Shown: positions 1-7,538 of the stretch, one piece after another
Position numbering within the stretch: position 1 is the first letter of the stretch
Layout: every line of letters starts with the position of its first letter
Virus record (IMG/VR): IMGVR_UViG_3300042549_001262
Location: 1 to 39,714 of that record
DNA from: a virus
Reading direction: 5' to 3' (one strand)
Length of the DNA: 39,714 nt
The notes under the pieces: model-generated
Told to the model about the DNA's origin: nothing
What the model saw: the letters and a program-made list of their open reading frames with translations, nothing else
The model's database searches: none
Program-made: the position numbers and the translations under genes

Positions 1-170
1 CAGCGCGTTTCTTATCTGCGTCAGCGCGTAGGCTTGTTAATTTGTCTTGAAGGTTAGCCTCAATGTCTTTAACTTTTGCAGAATAATCTTTTGCAATGTC
101 AATAAGTTCTTTGGCATTGTCTTTGCGTATTTCTATTTGTGCTTTAGCGTAATCTTTTTCAGCATCAGCA
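1..170. repeat. Terminal direct repeat, left copy
   Basis: These 170 bases are repeated at 39545-39714 with a single difference (G at 44, C at 39588 on the plus strand). The repeat lies inside the tape measure gene. Joining the ends across it keeps the reading frame, so it marks a circular or circularly permuted genome rather than two separate loci. The mismatch changes Asp to Glu in the encoded protein, which looks like strain variation or a sequencing error. Confidence 0.9.
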
Positions 171-1690
171 ATTTGTTCTGCGTATCTTTCTCTTGCTTTT
201 AACATGTCCTCATCAAAAGCAGTTTGAGCCTTTTTAATAGCCTCTAAATCTTTAGTAGATACGCCGCCGCCCTTGCCTTTGCCAGCGCCTTTGTCTTTAA
301 CACCTTGGGTTGCATTGTTTACTTTATCTGCGGTTGTGCCTGCTTGCTTACCAACTTTATCCAAAGTTGCAATAAGGCCAGTTGCTTTCTTAGCCGCGCT
401 ATCAGCAAAATTAGAAATGCCATTTAAGCCGCCATTTATCATGTCTAAAGCGCCTTTAGCGTATTTACCCACTCCAGGTAATTTAGATAAAGCGCCTAAA
501 AAGAAACGCATTGGCCCAGTAACAATTTTCATAATTGCTTCAAATACTTGCCCAACCATAGGAACAATAGAAGCAAAAGCCTTAATAGCAACTTTGGCTA
601 CAGAAATAACTACATTGCGGAATGTTTCACTTCGCTTCCATAGCGTTGCAATGCCAGCCGCAAGTAGAGCAACGGCTGTAATAATTAAGCCAATAGGGTT
701 TGCCTTAGTAACTGCTGTCCAAACTTTAGTAGCGATTGTTGCCGCGTTAATAGCCAATGTGTAAACACCCCAGATAACAGCGCCAGCCGCTAAGACCGCG
801 CCAAATGTTGCAACTGCTGTGGAGTTTTCTTTGAGAAATTTTCCTACTGCTTTAAGAACAGGGACAATTCCAAATTCCATAACTTTTAGAAGTGCGTTAA
901 ATACAGGAAGCAAGCCTTGACCAATTGCAACCTTAGCGTTATCCATTTCTGCGGCAACGCGGCGCATAGTGTTAGCGGTTCCTCCTGCGGTGCGGTCATA
1001 ATCGCCTTGTTGTCTAGCAGTATCTTTCATAATCAATGCGTAAGCCGCTTGCGCTTTAGCCGCAGGGTCCAGCGCTTCTTTAGTATTTTTAATAAGCCCA
1101 AGAGATAAAGCCTCAGTTTTTAAGCGAGTTTCAGAAAGAACAGAACCAAACTTTTTCATAGGTTCTGTTTCACCAGATAAACCAGAACGCAAAGCCTGTA
1201 ATGCGTCATCAACAGGCATATCATTGAATGAAGCCATATCAACGGCAAGTTCAGTTAATGATTTAGCAAAATTCTTTGTATCGCCTTCACCAAGGCCAAA
1301 TGCGTCAAACAAGTTACCAAAAGTTCCAACGGCAGTAAGCGCACTACGCTCTGACATACCAAAATTAGCAGTTGCGCCAGCCGCCCATTCTTCAATTTCT
1401 TTAGAGTTATTGCCAAAGACAACGCCCACTTTAGAAAGTGCTTCAGCCGTATTTGATGCCGCCATAATTGATTCTTTAGCAAAAGAAACAACTTGGGTAG
1501 CGGCAAATGTGGCTCCCATAGCCGCGCCTACTCTTTTAAGATTGCCTACAAAAGAACTCATTTTGTTGCTTGTTGTAGCAACGGTTCCGTCTAAACCTTT
1601 AAGAGATGCCTCAGCCTGCGCCATTCCTGCTTTAAGTTGAGATACATCTGCTTGAAGTTGGACCAGGATTGGTGGGATTGATGATGCCAT
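1..1690 (-). CDS. Tape measure protein, N-terminal part
   Basis: This open frame starts at ATG 1690 behind a GGGGATAAGGA leader and runs off the left edge without a stop, continuing in frame at the right end (38508-39714). Joined, the protein is 908 residues. It would set tail length, act as a scaffold for tail tube assembly and enter the cell envelope at infection. The first 250 residues (starting MASSIPPILVQLQADVSQLK) are typical of siphovirus tape measures. A long hydrophobic stretch follows around residues 290-370, with Ala/Gly/Ile/Val-rich segments fit to cross a membrane. A Gly/Lys-rich linker then leads into a charged coiled coil containing Asp-Ala-Asp-Lys-Lys-Arg. At about 1.5 angstrom per residue the tail would be near 135 nm (inference). 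The gene lies directly after the chaperone cluster, as expected. Confidence 0.93.
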   Translation of the reverse strand, partial: MASSIPPILVQLQADVSQLKAGMAQAEASLKGLDGTVATTSNKMSSFVGNLKRVGAAMGATFAATQVVSFAKESIMAASNTAEALSKVGVVFGNNSKEIEEWAAGATANFGMSERSALTAVGTFGNLFDAFGLGEGDTKNFAKSLTELAVDMASFNDMPVDDALQALRSGLSGETEPMKKFGSVLSETRLKTEALSLGLIKNTKEALDPAAKAQAAYALIMKDTARQQGDYDRTAGGTANTMRRVAAEMDNAKVAIGQGLLPVFNALLKVMEFGIVPVLKAVGKFLKENSTAVATFGAVLAAGAVIWGVYTLAINAATIATKVWTAVTKANPIGLIITAVALLAAGIATLWKRSETFRNVVISVAKVAIKAFASIVPMVGQVFEAIMKIVTGPMRFFLGALSKLPGVGKYAKGALDMINGGLNGISNFADSAAKKATGLIATLDKVGKQAGTTADKVNNATQGVKDKGAGKGKGGGVSTKDLEAIKKAQTAFDEDMLKARERYAEQIADAEKDYAKAQIEIRKDNAKELIDIAKDYSAKVKDIEANLQDKLTSLRADADKKRA

Positions 1691-1693
1691 TCC

Positions 1694-2125
1694 TTATCCC
1701 CTCAGTTTAGATGCAAGTGCAAGTGTAAAGGTTCTAGACAATTTCCCACTGTCTTTCAGTGAGTTAGCCGCAGGACCTAAGAATGGATATTTTACGCCAG
1801 GTTTCCAATTAGGGCCGCCTAATTCAACATGACGGGCGTAAGACATTGTTGCACTAACTTCAGCAATGTAAGTGCCAAATCCGTAACGGGATTGCGTTGT
1901 AATAGAACGGCGCAAATTACCTGTTACAACATTTGGGCCAGGGCCGCCAGAACGCGGTTCTCCTTTTTTATGTGTGCCAGTGTTGGCATTTATTTTTGCC
2001 TGCCGTTCAACAGCCAAACCAGTTATGGTAATTGCGTATTGCGCGGCTTTTTCATATTGGTCCTCTGTAGCATTAAAGCCTGCAAGCACTTGGGCTAGAT
2101 TAGTAATACGGACTGAACCTGCCAT
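1694..2125 (-). CDS. HK97 gp10-like tail completion / head-tail joining protein
   Basis: This 143-residue protein starts at ATG 2125, overlapping the stop of the chaperone extension (TAATG), and ends four bases before the tape measure start. It has an N-terminal helical part and a central segment with VTGNLRRSI and YARHVELGGP. That pattern matches the HK97 gp10 / minor tail completion family, whose members bind the tail terminator or neck region. Most phages carry this gene upstream of the major tail protein; here it sits between the chaperones and the tape measure, which is a less common order. The family call rests on motif likeness, so confidence is moderate. Confidence 0.65.
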   Translation of the reverse strand: MAGSVRITNLAQVLAGFNATEDQYEKAAQYAITITGLAVERQAKINANTGTHKKGEPRSGGPGPNVVTGNLRRSITTQSRYGFGTYIAEVSATMSYARHVELGGPNWKPGVKYPFLGPAANSLKDSGKLSRTFTLALASKLRG

Positions 2126-2675
2126 TACTCACCTCTAGACCTGTCTGCCTTTACGCTCTCTACAGTATTAGCAATTGCTAATAACCAATCTGCCGTTCCT
2201 GCTGGAAGATTATCTACCTGTTCTGGTGTCCACCCAAAGCGGTCAGCCATATTAAAGTAATACATCTGTTCATCAGGATATTCAAACGCTTCATGGCGTT
2301 CTCCACCCTCCAAAATCCACTTTAGGCGTTGGAGTTGCCTGAAAGCGCTTTTGGGTCTGCCTCTGTTTCTGGTGTTTCAGCCAGGTTAGGAAACAAAAAC
2401 TTCTGAGCATCTTTAGTTTCATCAACTAAAGCGTCATAATCTTTCATTTCTAATTCATCAAGATTGTCAATTTTAATTGCTGGAATAAGAAAATCAAATG
2501 ACCAATCTTCAACAAGCATTGCAATAAGAGCATCACCTAAAGCAAGAGCGCGTGATAAATCGCCGCCTTCTACTTCTGCTGATTTAAGAACGCGCTTACG
2601 GTCTTTAACGCGTAGTGAAGATGGGTCTTTCAATGTAACTGTTGCGCCTGATGGCAGTGTAACTTTTTTTGACAT
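2125..2675 (-). CDS. Tail assembly chaperone, long frameshifted form (GT)
   Basis: The long form reads the first 109 codons of the short chaperone gene, slips one base back at the CCCAAAA heptamer (2349-2355) and continues in the other frame to the stop at 2125, giving 183 residues. After the slip the frame reads KSAFRQLQRLKWILEGGERH and continues through EYPDEQMYYFNMADRFGWTP. The downstream frame has no convincing start of its own (only a TTG at 2313), which supports production by frameshift. In lambda and many siphoviruses the G and GT proteins wrap the tape measure and recruit tail tube subunits. The position between major tail protein and tape measure fits this. Confidence 0.87.
2322..2675 (-). 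CDS. Tail assembly chaperone, short form (G)
   Basis: The 117-residue acidic protein starts with MSKKVTLPSG and ends in a disordered Pro/Glu-rich tail (ETEADPKALSGNSNA). A start region rich in threonine and lysine followed by helices is usual for siphovirus G-type chaperones. The start at 2675 is preceded by an AGGAGG-like site. It follows a strong hairpin terminator behind the major tail gene, so it may be transcribed at a lower level. It is the unshifted product of the same gene that yields the long GT form. Confidence 0.87.
   Translation of the reverse strand: MSKKVTLPSGATVTLKDPSSLRVKDRKRVLKSAEVEGGDLSRALALGDALIAMLVEDWSFDFLIPAIKIDNLDELEMKDYDALVDETKDAQKFLFPNLAETPETEADPKALSGNSNA
2349..2355 (-). 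promoter_or_regulatory. -1 ribosomal frameshift slippery site
   Basis: On the minus strand the sequence is CCCAAAA, read as C CCA AAA in the chaperone frame. That is the canonical X XXY YYZ heptamer for a -1 shift. It lies 27 bases before the stop of the short frame, and the -1 frame stays open through to the next gene. Both geometry and location match the conserved G/GT frameshift of long-tailed phages. Confidence 0.9.
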
Positions 2676-2719
2676 TTTGCCTCCTAATAGTTTGCCTTCC
2701 TTACATCATAACTTAAAAG

Positions 2720-2774
2720 GAGTAGATGGGCGGGATAGCGGGAAGGCGTTCGCTATCAACCAACCCATCTACTC
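2720..2774 (-). terminator. Branched hairpin terminator after major tail gene
   Basis: On the minus strand a perfect 11-bp stem (GAGTAGATGGG with CCCATCTACTC, plus-strand arms 2720-2730 and 2764-2774) encloses a second 7-bp stem (734-740 with 751-757). It is followed by CTTTT. It lies between the major tail gene stop and the chaperone start. It should stop or attenuate transcription so that the tail tube subunit is made in excess over chaperones and tape measure. Confidence 0.85.
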
Positions 2775-2783
2775 TGGAACTAT

Positions 2784-3770
2784 TTAGGCGTATGTGCCAG
2801 ATGCTTTAGCGTTCTGGAGAACCCACTTAATAGGTGAGAAACCGCCAGTTGAACCTGCATCTGTTGTGTTGCCCTGACCGTTAAGGTCAATTGTTACTTG
2901 AACAAAATCTTCCCCACGCTCAATTACTGCGGCTGTGTAAGCACCCTTAGTAATTGTTGCTTGGATTTGAACTGCCGCCGCTCCTGCGCCGTAAGCCCAA
3001 TTCAGAACAATTGCTGGTTGTGAGTTGCTTAGGAAGCGAGTTAGTTCTGTGTCATCTTCCATAATGAATGTAATTTTGCCCATAACTTCAATAGGACCAA
3101 GGAAGATGTTGTAAGGATTTTGTGTGTTTGAAATGCCGTAAACAGGTGTCACATTGCGCTTCATGTCAATGTTGCCTGTCATTGCATTAGACACTGCTGA
3201 ACCACCGATTGAAACAGTGCCACGCCATACTGGTGTAGGAAGAACTGTTGAGAATGATGGTGTTGGGTCTGAAACTGCTGTTGATGCCCAACCAGTTGTC
3301 TTTGTGTCATATTCCAACATGCCGTCTGCATTGAACTTCAATGAGAAGTCTGAGAACTGGCAACCTGGGTATGAGCGAACATCTGCGGCATAGAAGTCAG
3401 TCAATGTGTAAGAAATTGGCTGGTCATCTGCGCCTGATACAAGGCTGTTCTTTAGAGAAATTGTGTGTGTGTATGGTGCTGATGCTCCTGTAGTTGCAAC
3501 AGAACCAAGCAAACCTGCTAAACCATAACCAATTGTGTCAGCGAATACTGCGCCGCCAAAATCTACAGTTGAGCGTGTGCGCCCTGGAATGTAGTTGTAA
3601 TTAACAACATTGGAACCGCGTAGTCCTGTGTCATAGAGCGGGTCAATGATGTCTTGTGGTTTTAGACTGTCTTTTGCTACTGGAATAAAATCTGTTGGTG
3701 CAACTATTGTTCCCTTAGTAACTTCTTTAGCAATACCAAGGTAGGACCTAACGGATTGTTGAACGGACAT
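2784..3770 (-). CDS. Major tail protein (tail tube subunit)
   Basis: This 328-residue protein would form the tail tube by stacking of hexameric rings. It begins MSVQQSVRSYLGIAKEVTKG and holds the GTxxxPTDFIPV pattern common at the start of siphovirus tube proteins, then beta-rich sequence and a C-terminal stretch WVLQNAKASGTYA. It sits upstream of the frameshifted chaperones, the standard position. Its start overlaps the previous stop (TAATG). A strong hairpin terminator directly follows, consistent with high expression. Confidence 0.85.
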   Translation of the reverse strand: MSVQQSVRSYLGIAKEVTKGTIVAPTDFIPVAKDSLKPQDIIDPLYDTGLRGSNVVNYNYIPGRTRSTVDFGGAVFADTIGYGLAGLLGSVATTGASAPYTHTISLKNSLVSGADDQPISYTLTDFYAADVRSYPGCQFSDFSLKFNADGMLEYDTKTTGWASTAVSDPTPSFSTVLPTPVWRGTVSIGGSAVSNAMTGNIDMKRNVTPVYGISNTQNPYNIFLGPIEVMGKITFIMEDDTELTRFLSNSQPAIVLNWAYGAGAAAVQIQATITKGAYTAAVIERGEDFVQVTIDLNGQGNTTDAGSTGGFSPIKWVLQNAKASGTYA

Positions 3771-3985
3771 TACTTCACCTCTTTAGCGATTGTGTCTGAC
3801 GCGGCAGACTGGTTTGTTGTGGTTTCTTCTTTTGGTGCTGTTGTAAATGATGGCTTAGCCGTTCCACCAACTGTGAAGTCAGGGTGACTAAAACCTTCTG
3901 GTGCGTCAATCACATCACCTGGTTTTACAGTGGTTCCAAGTGAAGGAAACACTCTTTCTTCTGTTCCTTTGTATGTTACTTTCAT
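3770..3985 (-). CDS. Small head-tail region protein
   Basis: This 71-residue protein starts MKVTYKGTEERVFPSLG. Its first half (TVKPGDVIDAPEGF) looks like a small beta-barrel, similar to short proteins that sit between connectors and major tail protein in many actinophages. The second half is Thr/Ala/Glu-rich and probably disordered. A possible role is head-tail joining, inferred from position only. Confidence 0.6.
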   Translation of the reverse strand: MKVTYKGTEERVFPSLGTTVKPGDVIDAPEGFSHPDFTVGGTAKPSFTTAPKEETTTNQSAASDTIAKEVK

Positions 3986-3992
3986 GTTTCTC

Positions 3993-4493
3993 CTATGCTT
4001 GGACCATCTGTGTCACATCAAATTCAAGTTCAGCAAAAATATCCGTTGCTCCTTCACCTTCTGCTGTTGCGGGTTCGCCGTAACGCGCAGTGATGATTGG
4101 CTCAGCACCTTGCCAAACTAAGTTGCCGCTTTCATCACCAAAATTGTGATTAGAGCGCAACCGTTCTTTAATGTTGTCTATAAGGGTATCAAAATCAGCC
4201 ATCACATCTTGTGAATTCATGTGCATTGAATGGCAATACACTTGAAGAATTACGGTGTAATCAACACGCTTCCAACCGCTAGTAGCACCACCAATTGCTA
4301 AACGGGTTTCATTTTCTGACGCAATAAATACAACTACTGCACTACGGGTCATTTGTCCTGGTTGTGCATTGACTTGAAAATCAATGCGTTTTGGAAAAGA
4401 AATAAACACCTGATTGAGTGAAGCAATAGGTGGGTTGTAAATAAAATCTGAAAGTTGGGCGCGAACGGCAGAGCGGCCCGTAAGGTTTGCCAT
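3993..4493 (-). CDS. Putative tail terminator / head-tail connector
   Basis: This 166-residue protein overlaps the upstream connector gene by one base. The pattern of an N-terminal helix, a beta region with WKRVDYTVILQVYC and a helix with DFDTLIDNIKERLRSN resembles tail terminator (gpU-like) proteins, which cap the tail tube and join it to the head. It sits between the adaptor and the major tail protein, where such a gene is expected. No catalytic motif is visible. The exact connector type is uncertain. Confidence 0.6.
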   Translation of the reverse strand: MANLTGRSAVRAQLSDFIYNPPIASLNQVFISFPKRIDFQVNAQPGQMTRSAVVVFIASENETRLAIGGATSGWKRVDYTVILQVYCHSMHMNSQDVMADFDTLIDNIKERLRSNHNFGDESGNLVWQGAEPIITARYGEPATAEGEGATDIFAELEFDVTQMVQA

Positions 4494-5377
4494 TATCGTA
4501 TCCTGCGATACTTACTAACCATATCCAAAGCAAGAGCAACGGAACCTGAATAACGCTGGTTGTTAGCAACATTGGCTGTTGGTTGTGTAGTTAGGTTCAT
4601 GGTCATTGAACTATCACCGCGAGCGCGGATAAATACTGTAGTCATTAAAATTGCGGCTTGTTTTAGAGCGGTAGGCATATTGCTAAATGCAACTGCGGCA
4701 TGGGTATAAACCAATGGTGTTGCAAGAGTTACGGTGGTATTTCCGTAAACATAGTTAGGGGATACAACAACTATTTCTGAGTTAGCACCATCATAAATGT
4801 GGTATCTCTCGCCTGGGATAATGCCTGAAGCATCTGTAACTACAAGAGTAGAAGCCAGCGCTGTTCCTGCACAAAGAGTGTTTACATAGCCGCCTACATA
4901 GGTGTATTTGGTGTAAATAACCTGGCCTGGAACGCCTGCTGGACCAAATGCCAATGGGCCTTGTGAAGAATAAGTTGTTTGGAACTGGCTAAGCGGAACA
5001 ATTACTTGTTGGTTTTCAAACCAGCATTGTGATGGGTCTGTTAGCGCCTGAAGATTATTAGGCGTTGTGCCGTAGTAGAAAGACTCTAAGGAAAGAATTG
5101 GGTTTACATTTGGGTGTAGCGCAATATAACCCTGGTTATTCATGCGAACGCGTTGGGTTTCTGTTGTTTGGCTTGCTACTAAATCTTGGTTCAAATATTC
5201 ATTAAGGTATGAAGAAGCCCGCATAATGACACGGGCGAGTTCAGCATCTTGGGCTTGCTGATTTCCGTTTACTACAAGGTTGTTGTAATCAATAGATGTG
5301 GGCGCGTTCTTAAACTCAGCAACAGTAATGTATGGGTTTTCATCAAAACCAGTGAGTGTTGTTACGCCCGTTGCCAT
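4493..5377 (-). CDS. Head-tail adaptor (connector) protein with inserted domain
   Basis: At 294 residues this is longer than usual gp6-like adaptors. The N-terminal third contains MRASSYLNEYLNQDL, and the C-terminal part has PTALKQAAILMTTVFIRAR and SVALALDMVSKYRRI. These are the helices that frame adaptor proteins below the portal. Between them lies a beta-rich insert (about residues 165-235, including VTDASGIIPGERYHI) that looks like a small surface domain. It follows the capsid gene and precedes the tail terminator-like gene. The assignment comes from helix pattern and order. Confidence 0.7.
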   Translation of the reverse strand: MATGVTTLTGFDENPYITVAEFKNAPTSIDYNNLVVNGNQQAQDAELARVIMRASSYLNEYLNQDLVASQTTETQRVRMNNQGYIALHPNVNPILSLESFYYGTTPNNLQALTDPSQCWFENQQVIVPLSQFQTTYSSQGPLAFGPAGVPGQVIYTKYTYVGGYVNTLCAGTALASTLVVTDASGIIPGERYHIYDGANSEIVVVSPNYVYGNTTVTLATPLVYTHAAVAFSNMPTALKQAAILMTTVFIRARGDSSMTMNLTTQPTANVANNQRYSGSVALALDMVSKYRRIR

Positions 5378-5659
5378 TTATGAATTCCCATCTGTCGGTA
5401 TGCCGTTAGAGTTGTCATGCCCGCATTTACTACATAAAGCAAACCAACTACCAAAGCCACATTCTACGCAAGTAAAGCCTCTGTTTGCGTCACCTTTGTC
5501 ATAAGGGTTAAGAGATGCTTCAAAAAAACCTTCAGCCTTTAATGCCCGTTGTGCGGCGGCATTTTCCACTGTGTAAATTCCTTTTTTATCAGGGCGGTAA
5601 GTTCTGTTACCAATAACAGTTTCTCTTACGCCTCTATCTGGTGCTACCCATCTGCCCAT
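5378..5659 (-). CDS. Small zinc-ribbon protein downstream of capsid gene
   Basis: This 93-residue protein is taken from the second of two adjacent ATGs (MGRWVAPDRG), because AGGAGG lies five bases upstream. A longer frame would start inside a terminator hairpin. The first 60 residues include VIGNRTYRPDKKGIYTVENA. The C-terminal part has two Cys pairs, CVEC and CSKC, spaced like a zinc ribbon. It is the first gene after the terminator behind the capsid operon. It may be structural (capsid decoration or head completion) or regulatory; the sequence does not decide. Confidence 0.65.
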   Translation of the reverse strand: MGRWVAPDRGVRETVIGNRTYRPDKKGIYTVENAAAQRALKAEGFFEASLNPYDKGDANRGFTCVECGFGSWFALCSKCGHDNSNGIPTDGNS

Positions 5660-5683
5660 CATTGCCTCCTGTTTATGAAAGAA

Positions 5684-5709
5684 GGGTGCGCCCGTTATAT
5701 GACGCACCC
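5684..5709 (-). terminator. Rho-independent terminator after capsid operon
   Basis: The minus strand carries GGGTGCG, a 12-base loop and CGCACCC, followed by TTCTTT. Plus-strand arms are 5684-5690 and 5703-5709. It lies between the small gene after the capsid gene and the zinc-ribbon gene, and would lower transcription of downstream connector genes relative to capsid. Confidence 0.8.
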
Positions 5710-5722
5710 TCCTTGTTCATAC

Positions 5723-5839
5723 TTATTTTGGTGTGATTATCTCAGCCGTTGTCATGTGTGATGTTGTGCCGTCAGGTAAAACCGTCTGACCACCACCGTG
5801 ACTATTTGTAGGCTGGTTACAACCACATTCTAAACACAT
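5723..5839 (-). CDS. 38-residue Cys-rich protein
   Basis: This tiny gene starts at ATG 5839, overlapping the capsid stop (TAATG), and so is translationally coupled to it. The protein starts MCLECGCNQP, with three closely spaced Cys, followed by HGGGQTVLPDGTT. It may bind a metal, but a full four-ligand site is not evident. It sits inside the transcript that ends at the hairpin at 5684-5709. Function is unknown. The coupling and tight packing favour a real gene. Confidence 0.55.
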   Translation of the reverse strand: MCLECGCNQPTNSHGGGQTVLPDGTTSHMTTAEIITPK

Positions 5840-7512
5840 TATCCGTTTACGATACCTGAAACTGCGCCGTTCCATGCTGGAGCAGAGCAGAAGAATGTTC
5901 CACGGAAGTATGTTGAGAAGTCATAAGAGAACTGAGTTACAGGCCACTGGATACCCATGTAGTCCTGAACTAAGAAGTTCGCCCAAACATCTGATACCTC
6001 TGTGTCAGGGATTGGAAGTGTGAATGAAAGAATTGGAGCAACACCTTGGTTGAGCCATGGGTGAACCATTAGGTCCACTGACTTACCTGTTACTTCATTC
6101 TGTAGGCCAGTTACGATTGAACCGTATGTTGTGCCATCTTCACCTGGGTTGTTGATAACTAGGCGGTAGTTAGCATTTGAGCCGCTCTTGATTGCATCAG
6201 AGAGTTGCTTACGGTCATTTCCGTTAAGGAGAACCATGTCTGGGTCAGCCTTTACATTCTGATACATAGCCGCAAACGCAGTTTGGAATTCTCCACCTGG
6301 GTTTGAAGTTGAGAATGTGCTGTTGATTGCGTTGTTGAAACCAGAGTTAGGTCCAAGAACAGTTGCAAGAATTCCGTCATAACCAGTTGCGTAAGCAGAT
6401 GTATCTGCTGTTGCGCGTGATGCGGCGGCTCCTGTTGTTGTGAAAGCGGCATTGTTGCCTGTTAGTCCTTGTGTTCCAGCACCTTGAATTGTGAAAGTGC
6501 CAGTTCCCTTTAGGGTTCCTTGATACTTCAAGTTAGCCGCGCCTGTTGTTGTTCCAACATAGATGTTGTAACCAAGTGCGCCAACTACAGGAGTTGAAAC
6601 TGTGATTGTAAGAACATCACCTGATGCAACTGCGGTGCTTCCTGACTCTGTTCCTAGGATTGACTCACCAAAGCCGTTGCCAGAAATACCAGCGTCAGCA
6701 GTAACATTGATGAAGTAGTTTGTTGCGGCTAGTGCTACCTGTGAACCAGATGCAACTGGTGAAGCAACTGTGAATGTAGGTGCTGAAAGAGCGCCTGAGT
6801 ATCCACTTGCTGTTCCGCGAGCCATAAGCATCATGCGTTCTTCCATCAACATTGTTGCGTAAAGTGTTGATGTTGATGACAACTGGCGTAGGTCTTGGTA
6901 ACCAAGGCCTGAGAAGTTAGCATCAAATGTAACGCTGTCAGATAGTGAGTATGAGTTGTAAGGAAGAATTAAATCTTGCGCCGCATAAGAAATCTTAGGG
7001 CCGCGCTCGTAGTTAATTGCACCAAATGTAGTAGTTGTGTCCTGTGTAATTCCAGGCCATGTGTTTCCTACTCCACCTGTTCCTGTTCCTGTGTAACCCA
7101 AAATCTGCTTTTGACGGTGGCTTGTGCCAACGCCTTTTTTGCGTGGGATACGGTTACGGAGAGGTGTTGGGCGTGGTGTAAGCAACTTTGCAGGTGCTTC
7201 AAGGTCAAACGCCGCAAATGATGTTGATAGTGGAGATGTAAGTGTGATGTCCTTCTGAATGTCCTGCATTGCAAGGCGTTGTGCCGCCAAAGCATTTTGT
7301 AGGCCAGAAGCCGCATCTGGTGTTAGTGACTTGTTTGCAACAAGCGCTTCAAGTTGCGCTGTTGGGTCTGCCTGTGGTGCTTGCCCTGGGATTGAAGATG
7401 AGTTTGAAAGTGATTTACCTAATTCAGAGGTAAATTCTTCCATGCGCTCAGCCGCTTCCTTTGGAGAAGCATCAGAGAACAAGTCAGCCACTTTAGGTGC
7501 TGAAAATGTCAT
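5839..7512 (-). CDS. Major capsid protein, HK97 fold, with inserted beta domain
   Basis: This 557-residue protein is the expected shell subunit. It follows the protease/scaffold gene, and the region downstream has connectors. An N-terminal delta-like helical region (residues 1-100) would be removed on maturation. The core has LRNRIPRKKGVGTSHRQKQI at its start and ends with QWPVTQFSYDFSTYFRGTF. Residues about 240-365 form a Gly/Thr/Ser-rich insert with LGYNIYVGTTTGAANLKYQG, resembling an Ig- or Fn3-like domain displayed on the capsid. Such insertions are known in several phage capsids. It starts behind an AAAGGAAAA leader. A terminator lies shortly downstream. Confidence 0.9.
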   Translation of the reverse strand: MTFSAPKVADLFSDASPKEAAERMEEFTSELGKSLSNSSSIPGQAPQADPTAQLEALVANKSLTPDAASGLQNALAAQRLAMQDIQKDITLTSPLSTSFAAFDLEAPAKLLTPRPTPLRNRIPRKKGVGTSHRQKQILGYTGTGTGGVGNTWPGITQDTTTTFGAINYERGPKISYAAQDLILPYNSYSLSDSVTFDANFSGLGYQDLRQLSSTSTLYATMLMEERMMLMARGTASGYSGALSAPTFTVASPVASGSQVALAATNYFINVTADAGISGNGFGESILGTESGSTAVASGDVLTITVSTPVVGALGYNIYVGTTTGAANLKYQGTLKGTGTFTIQGAGTQGLTGNNAAFTTTGAAASRATADTSAYATGYDGILATVLGPNSGFNNAINSTFSTSNPGGEFQTAFAAMYQNVKADPDMVLLNGNDRKQLSDAIKSGSNANYRLVINNPGEDGTTYGSIVTGLQNEVTGKSVDLMVHPWLNQGVAPILSFTLPIPDTEVSDVWANFLVQDYMGIQWPVTQFSYDFSTYFRGTFFCSAPAWNGAVSGIVNG

Positions 7513-7538
7513 TAGATTTTCCTTTAGTTAGAGTTGGG

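Noticed and set aside
273-1640. Long plus-strand open frames (273-764, 917-1108, 1224-1640)
   Set aside because: They lie antisense to the tape measure gene, have skewed composition typical of reverse frames, and lack ribosome sites. The minus frame is open throughout and has clear tape measure features.
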